A stretch of DNA of 64,000 nt from Candidatus Syntrophopropionicum ammoniitolerans. GTDB taxonomy: Bacteria; Bacillota; Desulfotomaculia; Desulfotomaculales; Pelotomaculaceae. Each line of letters opens with the position of its first letter. The stretch's first letter is position 1. Both the position numbers and the translations under genes were made by a program. The DNA lies in contig JABMJD010000003.1 of assembly GCA_013201395.1 (NCBI GenBank), forward strand, positions 1 through 64,000. The letters are read 5' to 3'. The notes beneath the pieces are model-generated. The model ran no database searches. It saw only the letters and a list, made by a program, of their open reading frames with translations, and was not told the DNA's origin. Below, in pieces: positions 7,907-14,784 of the stretch.

Positions 7907-8161
7907 TTATCGCAGGTTGCTCCTGCGAAGTTTGTCCTCTAGGCCGATGAGCGCGTCAAGCCGCTGCCTGAGCACTATCTCGGCCTGGGTGTATTCATGG
8001 TCGGGGATATCGTCTGGGAGTGCTTCAAATTCCCGGAAAAGCCGCTCTCTTTCTGCGTGGAGCTTTTCTATCTCGTTTTTTGTCTCCCGATTAAGCTGGT
8101 AGCTGCTTCGCCAGTACCGCGGGGTTCTGTCCCTGCGGGTATATCCGATACTGCCGTGCAT
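7907..8161 (-). CDS. Small helical protein
   Basis: This 84-residue protein is basic at its N-terminus and has a long helical segment (residues 25-80) with repeated Glu, Arg and Leu spacing, suggesting a coiled coil. It has a good AGGGAGG site just after the structured non-coding stretch. The function is unknown. Confidence 0.55.
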   Translation of the reverse strand: MHGSIGYTRRDRTPRYWRSSYQLNRETKNEIEKLHAERERLFREFEALPDDIPDHEYTQAEIVLRQRLDALIGLEDKLRRSNLR

Positions 8162-8499
8162 TTTTATCCTCCCTTTTTGCTCCCGGGCTTGTGACCGGGG
8201 CCAGCTTTTCGCTAGCGCGCATTACTGGCCCATTTGGGCCATCACTCTGCATGTCCGTTTTTGTTGCCGGTGTTCGGACTAACACCGCCCTAGCCTCCCC
8301 TTTCGGCTCTCGATGGGGAAGGGTGCCACCGCACGCTCTTTTTTTACATGCCCGATTGCGTGATTCGGGCTGGTTGCCTATCCCCCGGGCAGCTTTTCGG
8401 GCTCCCGGAGAAACCTCCGGCAGTGCCGTACCCCAGTGACTGCACCGGCTACCGGGACAGTTTAGAGCAGTCGGCGGGGAATAGGGTGTATGTAGCTAC
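8162..8499 (-). ncRNA. Hairpin-rich non-coding stretch, candidate structured RNA or long leader
   Basis: No convincing ORF is present over about 335 bases. On the minus strand at least five hairpins follow one another: GCCGGAGG/CTCCGG, CCCGA/TCGGG, CCTTCCCC/GGGGAGG, GGTGTT/AACACC and TGGCCCA/TGGGCCA. GC content is higher than in the neighbouring genes. This could be a stand-alone structured RNA, or the 5' leader of the gene that starts at 8161. It does not match a known phage RNA family that I can name. Confidence 0.4.
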
Positions 8500-8952
8500 C
8501 TAGAATTTAACCACCTCCAGCTTTCCGTTTTTATCTAGGTGGTACACCGGCAGGTCGTACATGTCGGCATACCACTTCACAGTACCCCGAATCCGTCGGG
8601 GCAGGTTTTCAAATCCTTCTCCAGCGTCCCGATATATACCGGATGCAATCACGATTCCGGTATATATGGCACAGGCCCAGGCTTCCCTGTGTCGGCTGTT
8701 GGAAGCTCTGGGATTCCGGGTTTTGTATAACTGGCCCCAACCATCATGCTCGGACCAGCAGTCGCCATTAAACGCCTTGATAACGGCGTTTTTATCAACC
8801 AGCAGGCCAACTTTTGCGTTGACTTGCTGGCCGCTTCCGCCAATCGGCTCAACCGCCACTTCGTCGCTGATGCGGCGGCTGAGCTCGAACTTCAGCGCTT
8901 CATGCAGGGTTCCGGCTTTTCTGAAACTGCCCATCCAGCGAACGAATAACAT
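8500..8952 (-). CDS. Hypothetical protein
   Basis: Translation probably starts at the ATG preceded by AAGGAGGCAC, giving about 150 residues rather than the longer frame from 9003. It includes a Trp-rich centre (CWSEHDGWGQLYKT) and a hydrophobic AWACAIYTGIVIASGIY segment that may be a membrane or buried helix. The family is unknown. Confidence 0.55.
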   Translation of the reverse strand: MLFVRWMGSFRKAGTLHEALKFELSRRISDEVAVEPIGGSGQQVNAKVGLLVDKNAVIKAFNGDCWSEHDGWGQLYKTRNPRASNSRHREAWACAIYTGIVIASGIYRDAGEGFENLPRRIRGTVKWYADMYDLPVYHLDKNGKLEVVKF

Positions 8953-8974
8953 TTTTGTGCCTCCTTGTTTTTTC

Positions 8975-9349
8975 TTATTCACAAAAGACAACGTAAACAT
9001 CATCTTTTGCGTTATATTCTATTTTGTCAATATATACGTCCTCATTGATGGCCAGCCATTCGTCATCAGTGAGGCGTATTCCTTCGACCGTTCCCGCAGG
9101 GACAACCAGGATGTACCCGCCAGGGCCGGCAAAGTTCCAGGCGTAATCCTGACTGGGGGACAAGGAAACGACAGCCTCCATGTCCTGAAGGGGTATGGTG
9201 TCCCCTTCTTCCAGGTTTTCCAAAGACAAGCCCCGGTATAACACCGGGGCTTCTTCGGCGTGGTCGTAGATGTAATCCACGACTGCCTCTAACTCGTCGC
9301 TGCCCAGGAAAAACCCGTTTTCAATGTAGCTTCTGATTTCTGCTGTCAT
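8975..9349 (-). CDS. ADP-ribosyltransferase-like protein
   Basis: A 124-residue protein with the order of motifs of R-S-E type mono-ADP-ribosyltransferases: LYRG (Arg39), a VSLSPSQDYAWNFA stretch (serines 62, 64 and 66, followed by the usual A..FA), and TDDEW (Glu97). The family is used by phages to modify host RNA polymerase, ribosomes or tRNA. The short length, and a single Glu where E-x-E is common, leave doubt. It is second in the cargo operon driven by the 9.8-kb promoter, so early expression is likely. Confidence 0.45.
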   Translation of the reverse strand: MTAEIRSYIENGFFLGSDELEAVVDYIYDHAEEAPVLYRGLSLENLEEGDTIPLQDMEAVVSLSPSQDYAWNFAGPGGYILVVPAGTVEGIRLTDDEWLAINEDVYIDKIEYNAKDDVYVVFCE

Positions 9350-9371
9350 TTCTCTGCCCCCTCCTTTTGTT

Positions 9372-9536
9372 TTAGTGTTTTTTTAGGTAGATAGTGGCGC
9401 TTTCTACGGTATGCATGACTGCTCGTAACATTGTCATTGCATCCCTGCCATCTAGTTTTCCATATTTTCCACCTAATGTTTCTTGTAGGCGCTTTGTTGC
9501 CGCCTCAAGATTTGCCATTGCTTCTATTTTTGTCAT
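9372..9536 (-). CDS. 54-residue helical protein, first gene of the cargo operon
   Basis: A small gene with a very strong site (AAGGAGGGGACAGGAA before ATG). The product starts MTKIEAMANLEAATKRLQET and looks almost wholly helical. It is the first coding sequence downstream of the consensus promoter at 9.8 kb, a usual place for a regulator or early inhibitor. No family is recognised. Confidence 0.55.
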   Translation of the reverse strand: MTKIEAMANLEAATKRLQETLGGKYGKLDGRDAMTMLRAVMHTVESATIYLKKH

Positions 9537-9772
9537 TTCCTGTCCCCTCCTTATTTTTGGTACCTGCCGCCTCCGGCAACGCTCCGGGCTTAAACCCTGT
9601 TTATCCTGGCCCGGTCCAGTGGTCTTGCTTCTCCCGCTTTCCGCAGCTCTGGTGGCTCTCCCCTCGGCTCCGGTGTTCGCTTCCCTTGGCCGGCTTCATG
9701 CCTGGCTTCCCTGGTCCGCGCTTGCGGGTCTTCTCTGTGTTTTGTTGTCGCTGTGTTTTTCTCTCTATATAT
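9537..9772 (-). other. Long GC-rich 5' leader of the cargo operon
   Basis: About 230 bases separate the predicted transcription start from the first gene. One frame is open for 63 codons but has no ribosome site and a skewed Arg/Glu/Pro composition, so I regard it as non-coding. Short self-complementary segments (GCCGGAGGCGGC) are present near the 3' end. No riboswitch family is recognised. Confidence 0.35.
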
Positions 9773-9814
9773 AGTATACACACTTTATACACACATGTCA
9801 ACACTTTATACACA
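9773..9814 (-). promoter_or_regulatory. Consensus sigma-70 promoter with two direct operator repeats
   Basis: On the minus strand TTGACA (9801-9796) is followed after exactly 17 bases by TATACT (9778-9773). A 15-base direct repeat, GTGTGTATAAAGTGT, occurs twice, at 9814-9800 and 9794-9780, 20 bases apart (two helical turns). One copy overlaps the upstream edge of the -35 box and the other fills the spacer. A bound repressor would block polymerase. The promoter drives the cargo operon that leads to the Cas12f-like gene. Confidence 0.8.
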
Positions 9815-9843
9815 CTTTTTTAAAGTTTTTCAAAGTTTTTTTG

Positions 9844-9872
9844 CAAAAAAAATACCCCCTTTTTTTTAAAGG
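9844..9872 (-). terminator. Terminator of the type IV-B operon
   Basis: On the minus strand ACCCCC and GGGGGT form a stem around an A/T loop and are followed by TATTTTTTTT. The stop codon of the last gene of the operon lies within this hairpin. The terminator separates the CRISPR operon from the promoter of the cargo operon. Confidence 0.85.
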
Positions 9873-10186
9873 GGGTCAATGCGCTTAAACAATGCCTTGT
9901 TCAGCAACCAGTGTTCTTTTGTTCTGTAAGCATCTGGCACCATATCCCTGGTAACCTGTTGAGGTATAGGGCCAAATATTAATCTATACAAAAAAAGCCC
10001 TCTAGAGCTTTCATGGGCACAATTGCGTAACGCCATAAACGCCAGGCCAGGGCTGGGTGCAACACAAATTCTTTTTGTAATGCCATCTTCATTATCCATG
10101 CGCGTGACCGGTATCCAGGGATTCAGGATTAACAATGCACCTTTGTCTACCCACTCCCATCTGTACCACTCTATCATCCTAGACAT
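9866..10186 (-). CDS. Hypothetical last gene of the type IV-B operon
   Basis: A 106-residue Trp/Pro-rich protein whose start overlaps the end of the CysH-like gene by eight bases, so it belongs to the same transcript. No domain is recognised. Co-occurrence with CysH suggests a joint role, but nothing in the sequence shows which. Confidence 0.55.
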   Translation of the reverse strand: MSRMIEWYRWEWVDKGALLILNPWIPVTRMDNEDGITKRICVAPSPGLAFMALRNCAHESSRGLFLYRLIFGPIPQQVTRDMVPDAYRTKEHWLLNKALFKRIDPL

Positions 10187-10970
10187 ACTGCCGCACCTCT
10201 GGAAATTCCTTAGTAAACATTTGATAATATTCGGGATAATATTTTTTCAGCCAGACAATGCGGCCGTATTGGGCTGCACTCGTTCCCCAGATACTTCCTA
10301 ACCGCCGCCGGTTCCTGTCTCTACCATCATCAAGATCATACAACTGGCAGTAAGGCAACCCATACCTGGCAACATAAGACCAGACATCTTCTGCGGTCCA
10401 ATCTAAAATGGGGTCAAGCACCCAAATACCGTTTTGTTTCCGTAGCCATTTGCCATACTGTCGCAGGTTTTTCCTTTCCCGACTCTCCTCTGCTCTTATT
10501 CCACGAAGTGCACCATCAATGCCTTGTTCTTTTTCGTATTTTTCCACTTGCCGCTTGTATTCCCGGTCAATGGCAGGGGCTTCAAGCCCATGTTTTTTAT
10601 ACATCTCAAAAAGGCTGCCGAAAATAAAATTATTTATATTTACGCCTTTGTTTTGCCAGTAGGCCATCATTTGCCTAACATCCGGCAAGTGTGGCTCTGC
10701 AGACGAGTGGCGTATCACTAAAATGCCTGGTTTCAATGACAAGGCAAGGTGCAGAATTATTATGCTATCCTTGCCGCAACTAAAACTCACAGAAGGTTTT
10801 TCGCACAATTCTAGCCATTCTGTTATTTTTTCTTTGGCGCGTTCTGCCAGCACAGGAATGCGGCGATTGATAACTATGGGAGACTGAATTGTTCGTAAAT
10901 GAGTATAACCGGGAACCGGTATAGAAGTGCCACACCAGGTTGCACCATTTACTTGATATGTCTTAGTCAT
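10179..10970 (-). CDS. cysH: CysH-like PAPS-reductase-family protein of the type IV-B system
   Basis: A 263-residue member of the adenine-nucleotide alpha-hydrolase/PAPS reductase superfamily. It has the PP-loop SFSCGKDS at residues 62-69, an RGIRAEESRERK segment and a WTAEDVWSYV motif as in the CysH/DndC group. A cysH-like gene is a recognised companion of type IV-B CRISPR loci, where its role is unsolved. The ATG overlaps the csf3 stop by four bases and has a GAGGTGAGGGA site; the longer upstream frame is a shadow of csf3. It lacks a visible C-terminal catalytic ECG(I/L)H motif of true sulfate-assimilation reductases, so a nucleotide- or RNA-modifying role is possible. Confidence 0.85.
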   Translation of the reverse strand: MTKTYQVNGATWCGTSIPVPGYTHLRTIQSPIVINRRIPVLAERAKEKITEWLELCEKPSVSFSCGKDSIIILHLALSLKPGILVIRHSSAEPHLPDVRQMMAYWQNKGVNINNFIFGSLFEMYKKHGLEAPAIDREYKRQVEKYEKEQGIDGALRGIRAEESRERKNLRQYGKWLRKQNGIWVLDPILDWTAEDVWSYVARYGLPYCQLYDLDDGRDRNRRRLGSIWGTSAAQYGRIVWLKKYYPEYYQMFTKEFPEVRQYV

Positions 10971-11653
10971 TCCCTCACCTCCGGCATGAATACAATTGCC
11001 TGGCTCTCCCGCCGCCAGTACGGTGGCCGGATACCATACTGTCGCATGTTGGCAACTTTCACACCGGGTGGCAATCCCTGCTCGGCCGGCAATGCACGGG
11101 TAATTCTCCCGTTCCACGATTCGGACCAATCTTCCGGCCAGGGCACAACTTCCCAGCAGTCTACAAAACCATACCCCTGCGCTGATTTTTTCCCAACCGA
11201 TACAATTCCCCGACACAATTCCTGCACTTCTCCCAGATTCCCCACCGCATACCACTCTAGCGCCCCCGCAAACAGCAAAATATTCAGTGGCATCCGGTAG
11301 GCTTTGAGCCGGCCGCTGCTTTCGTCTACCTTCCCCCGCCGGCTTTTGAAGTCAATATACCGCTCCATGTGGTCGTCAAACCGCCGGTGCCAATACGTAA
11401 CATATTCCGTCACCGGTGGTGTCATGTTGAAACTGCAAGCCCAATACCACTTATCCCCCCTGCCCCGCCGCTCCAACGGCAGCGGGACCTCAATCCAGCC
11501 TTCTTTTGTTCCTGGTGGTGGTGGCTCGTAGTAGTTTTCCGGGTGATTCCGCCGAATCCACTCGGCTGCTAGAATACTATCTAGTGGGAAAAATGGCTCG
11601 GTACCGGCAATACGGCCGTCCAGCAGGTATGCTCGAATCCGCAATGGCTGCAT
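10967..11653 (-). CDS. csf3: Type IV CRISPR protein Csf3 (Cas5-like)
   Basis: A 228-residue protein following csf2. Its SVGKKSAQGYGFVDCWEVV segment has the glycine-rich loop seen near the C-terminal half of RAMP proteins (Cas5/Cas6/Cas7 families), and MPLNILLFAGALEWYAVGN matches an N-terminal RAMP fold helix-strand region. In type IV complexes Csf3 caps the guide-RNA 5' handle. The start at 11653 was chosen because GGAGGG lies six bases upstream, using the end of csf2; an upstream ATG at 11668 is possible. Position and operon order make the call firm although the sequence is divergent. Confidence 0.8.
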   Translation of the reverse strand: MQPLRIRAYLLDGRIAGTEPFFPLDSILAAEWIRRNHPENYYEPPPPGTKEGWIEVPLPLERRGRGDKWYWACSFNMTPPVTEYVTYWHRRFDDHMERYIDFKSRRGKVDESSGRLKAYRMPLNILLFAGALEWYAVGNLGEVQELCRGIVSVGKKSAQGYGFVDCWEVVPWPEDWSESWNGRITRALPAEQGLPPGVKVANMRQYGIRPPYWRRESQAIVFMPEVRE

Positions 11654-11654
11654 A

Positions 11655-12677
11655 CTATTTCCCTCCATCCAGCAGCTGCTTCAATTCTGGCGTTTTTTCT
11701 TCCAAATAACCATCATATAGCTTTTGCAAGAAGTCATCGTATCCCTGTTTTGCTTCCTCTGCTGGGCGCGACAGCCACAAGGTATTTTCAGCCACACGCA
11801 AAAACACCCCCCGCGGTTCCGTGTCACCAGGATAACTCCATTCGTATTCTATTTCACATAGTCCATGGCCGGTGCCGGACTTGCCGCCGATATGTGGGCT
11901 TTTCTGGAATTCGTGCAATGCTGATACAAATGCACCCAGTTCAAGCTCGGTCATGTCCTGCAAGCCTATCCGCTGGTATAGAATACTGCCGGCCGCTAAC
12001 AGCTCCACAGTGTAACGCATCTGTGTGGCCGGGCCGTCTTTTTCCTTCTTCTTTTCCTGTTTCTGTTTGCCATCATCCAATAGTGCCTGCTGTTTTGGTG
12101 CCAACAGTAAAGTATCTGCTTCCTGGGCCTCCGCGATATATTTGCGCATGTTTTCCTGCTTTGAGTCATCCCGCCGGGTATAGCTTTTCTCATATGTCCA
12201 CTTCTTCCAAGATGGGGCATTCTTGTCCCGGTATTTTTCGGGAATCACCCGCTGACATTCTTTTACCAGTGGGTACATACTGCCTATTTTTAGCTTTCCT
12301 TCCATGATTTGATTCCCTACACCACCACCAAAAATGGAAAATGCCGGCAGCAGCTTCCGATAAAGCCGGGCCTGGTCAATGTCCAGGGATTGCTTGCCGC
12401 CGATACTGCCACCGGAAAATAGCAGGTGAAACGTTTCCAATGGAATTATAACCCCCAGTTTATCCAGCAAATACTTGGCCGCCATGTCCCGCAGAATACC
12501 CCTAAAACTGTTGCCACTATAAAGGAAGCATTCCACCGGCTGCCCATCGGGGCCAATAATGATATCCTCCGACAAATAACTGTCAATACCCAGCGACTCA
12601 CCAATATGGCTTAACGCCGACAGTAACATTATCTTTCCGTCCAACTTGATTGTCTGCAATTCGTCAGTCTTTTTCAT
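11655..12677 (-). CDS. csf2: Type IV CRISPR backbone protein Csf2 (Cas7-like)
   Basis: A 340-residue RAMP protein. Residues about 54-68 (YSGNSFRGILRDMAAKYLL) are the typical Cas7 glycine-rich segment, and HIGGKSGTGHGLCEIEYEW is the second conserved loop. A charged, lysine-rich insertion at about 195-215 may be the flexible thumb. Csf2 polymerises along the guide RNA. It has a TTAGGAGGAAT site and is spaced 14 bases from the Cas11-like gene. Confidence is high from motifs and context. Confidence 0.88.
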   Translation of the reverse strand: MKKTDELQTIKLDGKIMLLSALSHIGESLGIDSYLSEDIIIGPDGQPVECFLYSGNSFRGILRDMAAKYLLDKLGVIIPLETFHLLFSGGSIGGKQSLDIDQARLYRKLLPAFSIFGGGVGNQIMEGKLKIGSMYPLVKECQRVIPEKYRDKNAPSWKKWTYEKSYTRRDDSKQENMRKYIAEAQEADTLLLAPKQQALLDDGKQKQEKKKEKDGPATQMRYTVELLAAGSILYQRIGLQDMTELELGAFVSALHEFQKSPHIGGKSGTGHGLCEIEYEWSYPGDTEPRGVFLRVAENTLWLSRPAEEAKQGYDDFLQKLYDGYLEEKTPELKQLLDGGK

Positions 12678-12690
12678 TTTTCTATTCCTC

Positions 12691-13146
12691 CTAATCTTTA
12701 ACTTCGAATCTTACTTCATAGGGTCTTTCGCGTTCTAACCTTTCGCGAACAAGTAGAATCACATAGGCGGTTTTGTTGTATAAAACGTCCAGCACGTCCC
12801 TATTGTTGGCCCTCCTTAATACACCGGTCAGGAATTGCCTCCGGTCGTCATTGGCCAGTTCAATCAGTCCCCCCATTCCATCGCTCATCATATCTGGCAT
12901 GCCGTCCGGTACAGTCTTGGCCCATTTCGGTTTGATGCTGGAACAGGCCAACTTGGGCTTTAGTTTTTCGATAAATTCCGGCAAATCTTCTGCTCGCTTG
13001 GCAACGCTTTTAACGGCTCGTTCAATTTGGTCCCATAGTCCAGGAGTAATTTTGAATCTTTTGTGGTCCCTGGAACGATAAACCACGTAAACCAAAAAAG
13101 CCGCTGTAGCGGCATTTTCTTCGCTGGTATCAAAATTGTGAATCAC
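12691..13146 (-). CDS. Cas11-like small subunit of the type IV-B complex
   Basis: A 151-residue, almost wholly helical protein with many Arg and Lys residues, located between csf1 and csf2. Type IV-B complexes include a Cas11 small subunit of similar size and composition. The GTG start overlaps the upstream TGA (GTGA), with AAGGTGATATTC as site. The identity rests on size, helicity and position; no diagnostic motif exists for Cas11. Confidence 0.6.
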   Translation of the reverse strand: MIHNFDTSEENAATAAFLVYVVYRSRDHKRFKITPGLWDQIERAVKSVAKRAEDLPEFIEKLKPKLACSSIKPKWAKTVPDGMPDMMSDGMGGLIELANDDRRQFLTGVLRRANNRDVLDVLYNKTAYVILLVRERLERERPYEVRFEVKD

Positions 13147-13574
13147 TGAATATCACCTTCCTTTTTCATTTTTGCAAATGCGTCACATGTCCGGATCCGT
13201 TGTATTGCCCGGCCCGGAGACAGCCCGGCGGCAAAGGCTGTTTCCAGCAAAAAAGCAGCCCTCTTTATATCGGAGCTGCCTTTTATCCTTTTCCGGTGTC
13301 GGCACATCTTTGTTTTTACCGCCCTGGGGCTGCGCCGCTTCAGCTTCTGTGCTATCTTCCCCGGGGATTTACCGCGCAAATAGCTGTCCGTGAGGATGCT
13401 TTCTTCTTTGCTAGTCCAGCGTGGCATTTTCTTCCCGCCATGCAGGTACTTATACACCACACTTTTGCTCCTGCCGATAACCCCAGCTATCTCATAACCC
13501 GTTAAGTGTGAGTTGCTCCGCAGGTGCTTTATCCTCTCCTTTTCCGCAGCAGTCAACGGTGGGTAGCGGCTCAA
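13143..13574 (-). CDS. HTH/SANT-like DNA-binding protein embedded in the type IV-B operon
   Basis: A 143-residue basic protein with two probable helix-turn-helix units: LTGYEIAGVIGRSKSVVYKYL (about 24-44) and a Myb/SANT-like WTSKEESILTDSYLRGKSPGKIAQKL (about 52-78). The start is a TTG with a near-perfect GGAGGTG site seven bases upstream, so the gene overlaps csf1 by 83 bases. A shorter ATG start at 13427 would remove the first unit. A DNA-binding subunit in this place is not a standard type IV-B component that I know of. It may regulate the operon or assist targeting. Confidence 0.6.
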   Translation of the reverse strand: MSRYPPLTAAEKERIKHLRSNSHLTGYEIAGVIGRSKSVVYKYLHGGKKMPRWTSKEESILTDSYLRGKSPGKIAQKLKRRSPRAVKTKMCRHRKRIKGSSDIKRAAFLLETAFAAGLSPGRAIQRIRTCDAFAKMKKEGDIQ

Positions 13575-14277
13575 CAGGCTTCACCTCCGGCTTTTCCTTC
13601 TTCTGCGCCACAAACAGAGCCAGCTCAAACAGTGGCCGGCCCCGCCAAAACTCCAACATTCCTTCTAGTTCCCCCCATTGGCGGATACCACATTCTTTAA
13701 TTCTGTGCTGGCTATAATTGCCTGTGATGATCTCGTTTTTAGTGAAATAGACATAAAGCTCTTCAACCATGTCCAGCAGGTGCTCTAGCTTTTTTGGTGA
13801 TACATGGATTGGCTGCTCCTCCAGCATCACGGTAAATCTTTGTCTGTCCACATTCACCGGGGCTTTGAACGTGAGGTGTTTCTGCCCCGACACCGCCAGG
13901 CAACATACGAACGGCGGGTTGGGTGGGTCAAGCAATATCTCCCGCCATTCTGCCCGGGAAGGGTGCTGTAACTCGGCTGGGGAAGCCAGGATGGAGTAGT
14001 TCCGCATCTCCCGCCGGGATAAGCAAAATGCACAACCGGTGCAAATGGACTGGCTGCCCTGCCCCCGGGCGTATGGATGATCGGTAAATGTTGGCTTGAT
14101 TGCTTTTTTTGTTGGCACCCCTTGGCCATTGGTATCACCACCACACAGCCAACAATAGCTATCGGCCACATCCACTGTTTCTATTTGCGTGTAGGCAATA
14201 TTTTTGCGTGGGGTAGCTACCGTCCCCGTAGCCATAGCAGCTTCATATATCAGACCTGTTGCTGTCGGGATTTGCAT
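13492..14277 (-). CDS. csf1: Type IV CRISPR protein Csf1 (zinc-finger large subunit)
   Basis: A 261-residue protein with a treble-clef-like zinc finger: C42 and C45 (YCWLCGG), then C79, C82 and C85 (ICTGCAFC). This arrangement near the N-terminus, followed by a helical C-terminal half, is the signature of Csf1, the Cas8-like subunit of type IV systems. The ATG has an AAAGGGTGAG site and overlaps the upstream gene by 28 bases. The identification is strong given Csf2, Csf3 and CysH in the same operon. Confidence 0.85.
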   Translation of the reverse strand: MQIPTATGLIYEAAMATGTVATPRKNIAYTQIETVDVADSYCWLCGGDTNGQGVPTKKAIKPTFTDHPYARGQGSQSICTGCAFCLSRREMRNYSILASPAELQHPSRAEWREILLDPPNPPFVCCLAVSGQKHLTFKAPVNVDRQRFTVMLEEQPIHVSPKKLEHLLDMVEELYVYFTKNEIITGNYSQHRIKECGIRQWGELEGMLEFWRGRPLFELALFVAQKKEKPEVKPVEPLPTVDCCGKGEDKAPAEQLTLNGL

Positions 14278-14579
14278 TTTCTCACCCTTTCTGTGTAAAT
14301 TCTCATGTCCGGCTTTAGAATCGTTGGCACCACCGGCCAGGCGTTTGCCTTTTTCCTTTCCGCTATCACGGGTATCAGATATTCTTTGTCCCGATACTGA
14401 GCCTTATAGACGGGGCATTTCCGCCGGTTATAAACTTGATAACCAACTAACTGCTTGCCACTATGTTGCAGTGCAATTTGGATGATTACCCGAATTACCC
14501 GGGTGGGTAGATTGGCGACACGTTTTTTAAACCGTTGTACTGCATGAGTGCTGACATAGTATGGCTGCTCAAATCTCAT
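14250..14579 (-). CDS. Hypothetical basic protein, second gene of the type IV-B operon
   Basis: A 109-residue basic protein. The N-terminal VSTHAVQRFKKRV and later CPVYKAQYRDKEYLIPVIAE recall the HA-x-x-R helix and beta strands of BrnT/DUF4258-type RNase folds, but the match is weak. Together with the ribbon-helix-helix gene just upstream it could be a toxin-antitoxin-like pair or an RNA-processing accessory. The ATG overlaps the preceding stop. Confidence 0.5.
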   Translation of the reverse strand: MRFEQPYYVSTHAVQRFKKRVANLPTRVIRVIIQIALQHSGKQLVGYQVYNRRKCPVYKAQYRDKEYLIPVIAERKKANAWPVVPTILKPDMRIYTERVRKCKSRQQQV

Positions 14580-14713
14580 GATTTCTTCCCCATCGCTTTG
14601 TCCACTAACCCCCTGATGATTTCCCCGATAGACTTATCTCGCGTCTTGCTTTCTGCTTGGAGCCAGGGGTATTGATCTTTTTTACGAATTAATAATTGTA
14701 ACCTATGCCACAC
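14576..14713 (-). CDS. 45-residue ribbon-helix-helix protein leading the type IV-B operon
   Basis: A GTG start follows AAAGGAGGTTATATTC and the TGA overlaps the next ATG (ATGA). The sequence (RLQLLIRKKDQYPWLQAES, then SIGEIIRGLVDKAM) has the short strand plus two helices of CopG/Arc regulators. As first gene after a terminator it is well placed to repress its own operon. Confidence 0.5.
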   Translation of the reverse strand: MWHRLQLLIRKKDQYPWLQAESKTRDKSIGEIIRGLVDKAMGKKS

Positions 14714-14757
14714 GAATATAACCTCCTTTTCATTGTGTATGTGTAGCGCAATCCTAA

Positions 14758-14784
14758 AAAAATACCGCCCTTTATTCGGGCGGC
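14758..14784 (-). terminator. Terminator between lysis cassette and type IV-B operon
   Basis: On the minus strand CCGCCC and GGGCGG pair around GAATAAA and are followed by TATTTTTTT. The late transcript should end here, leaving the CRISPR operon as a separate unit whose promoter must lie in 14715-14757 (no clear boxes seen). Confidence 0.85.

Noticed and set aside
8091-8439. Overlapping short frames in the hairpin-rich stretch
   Set aside because: None has a ribosome site, and the inverted repeats explain the sequence better than coding does.
9590-9781. 63-codon frame in the leader of the cargo operon
   Set aside because: No ribosome site, skewed Arg/Glu/Pro composition, and the first codon lies at the promoter -10 box.
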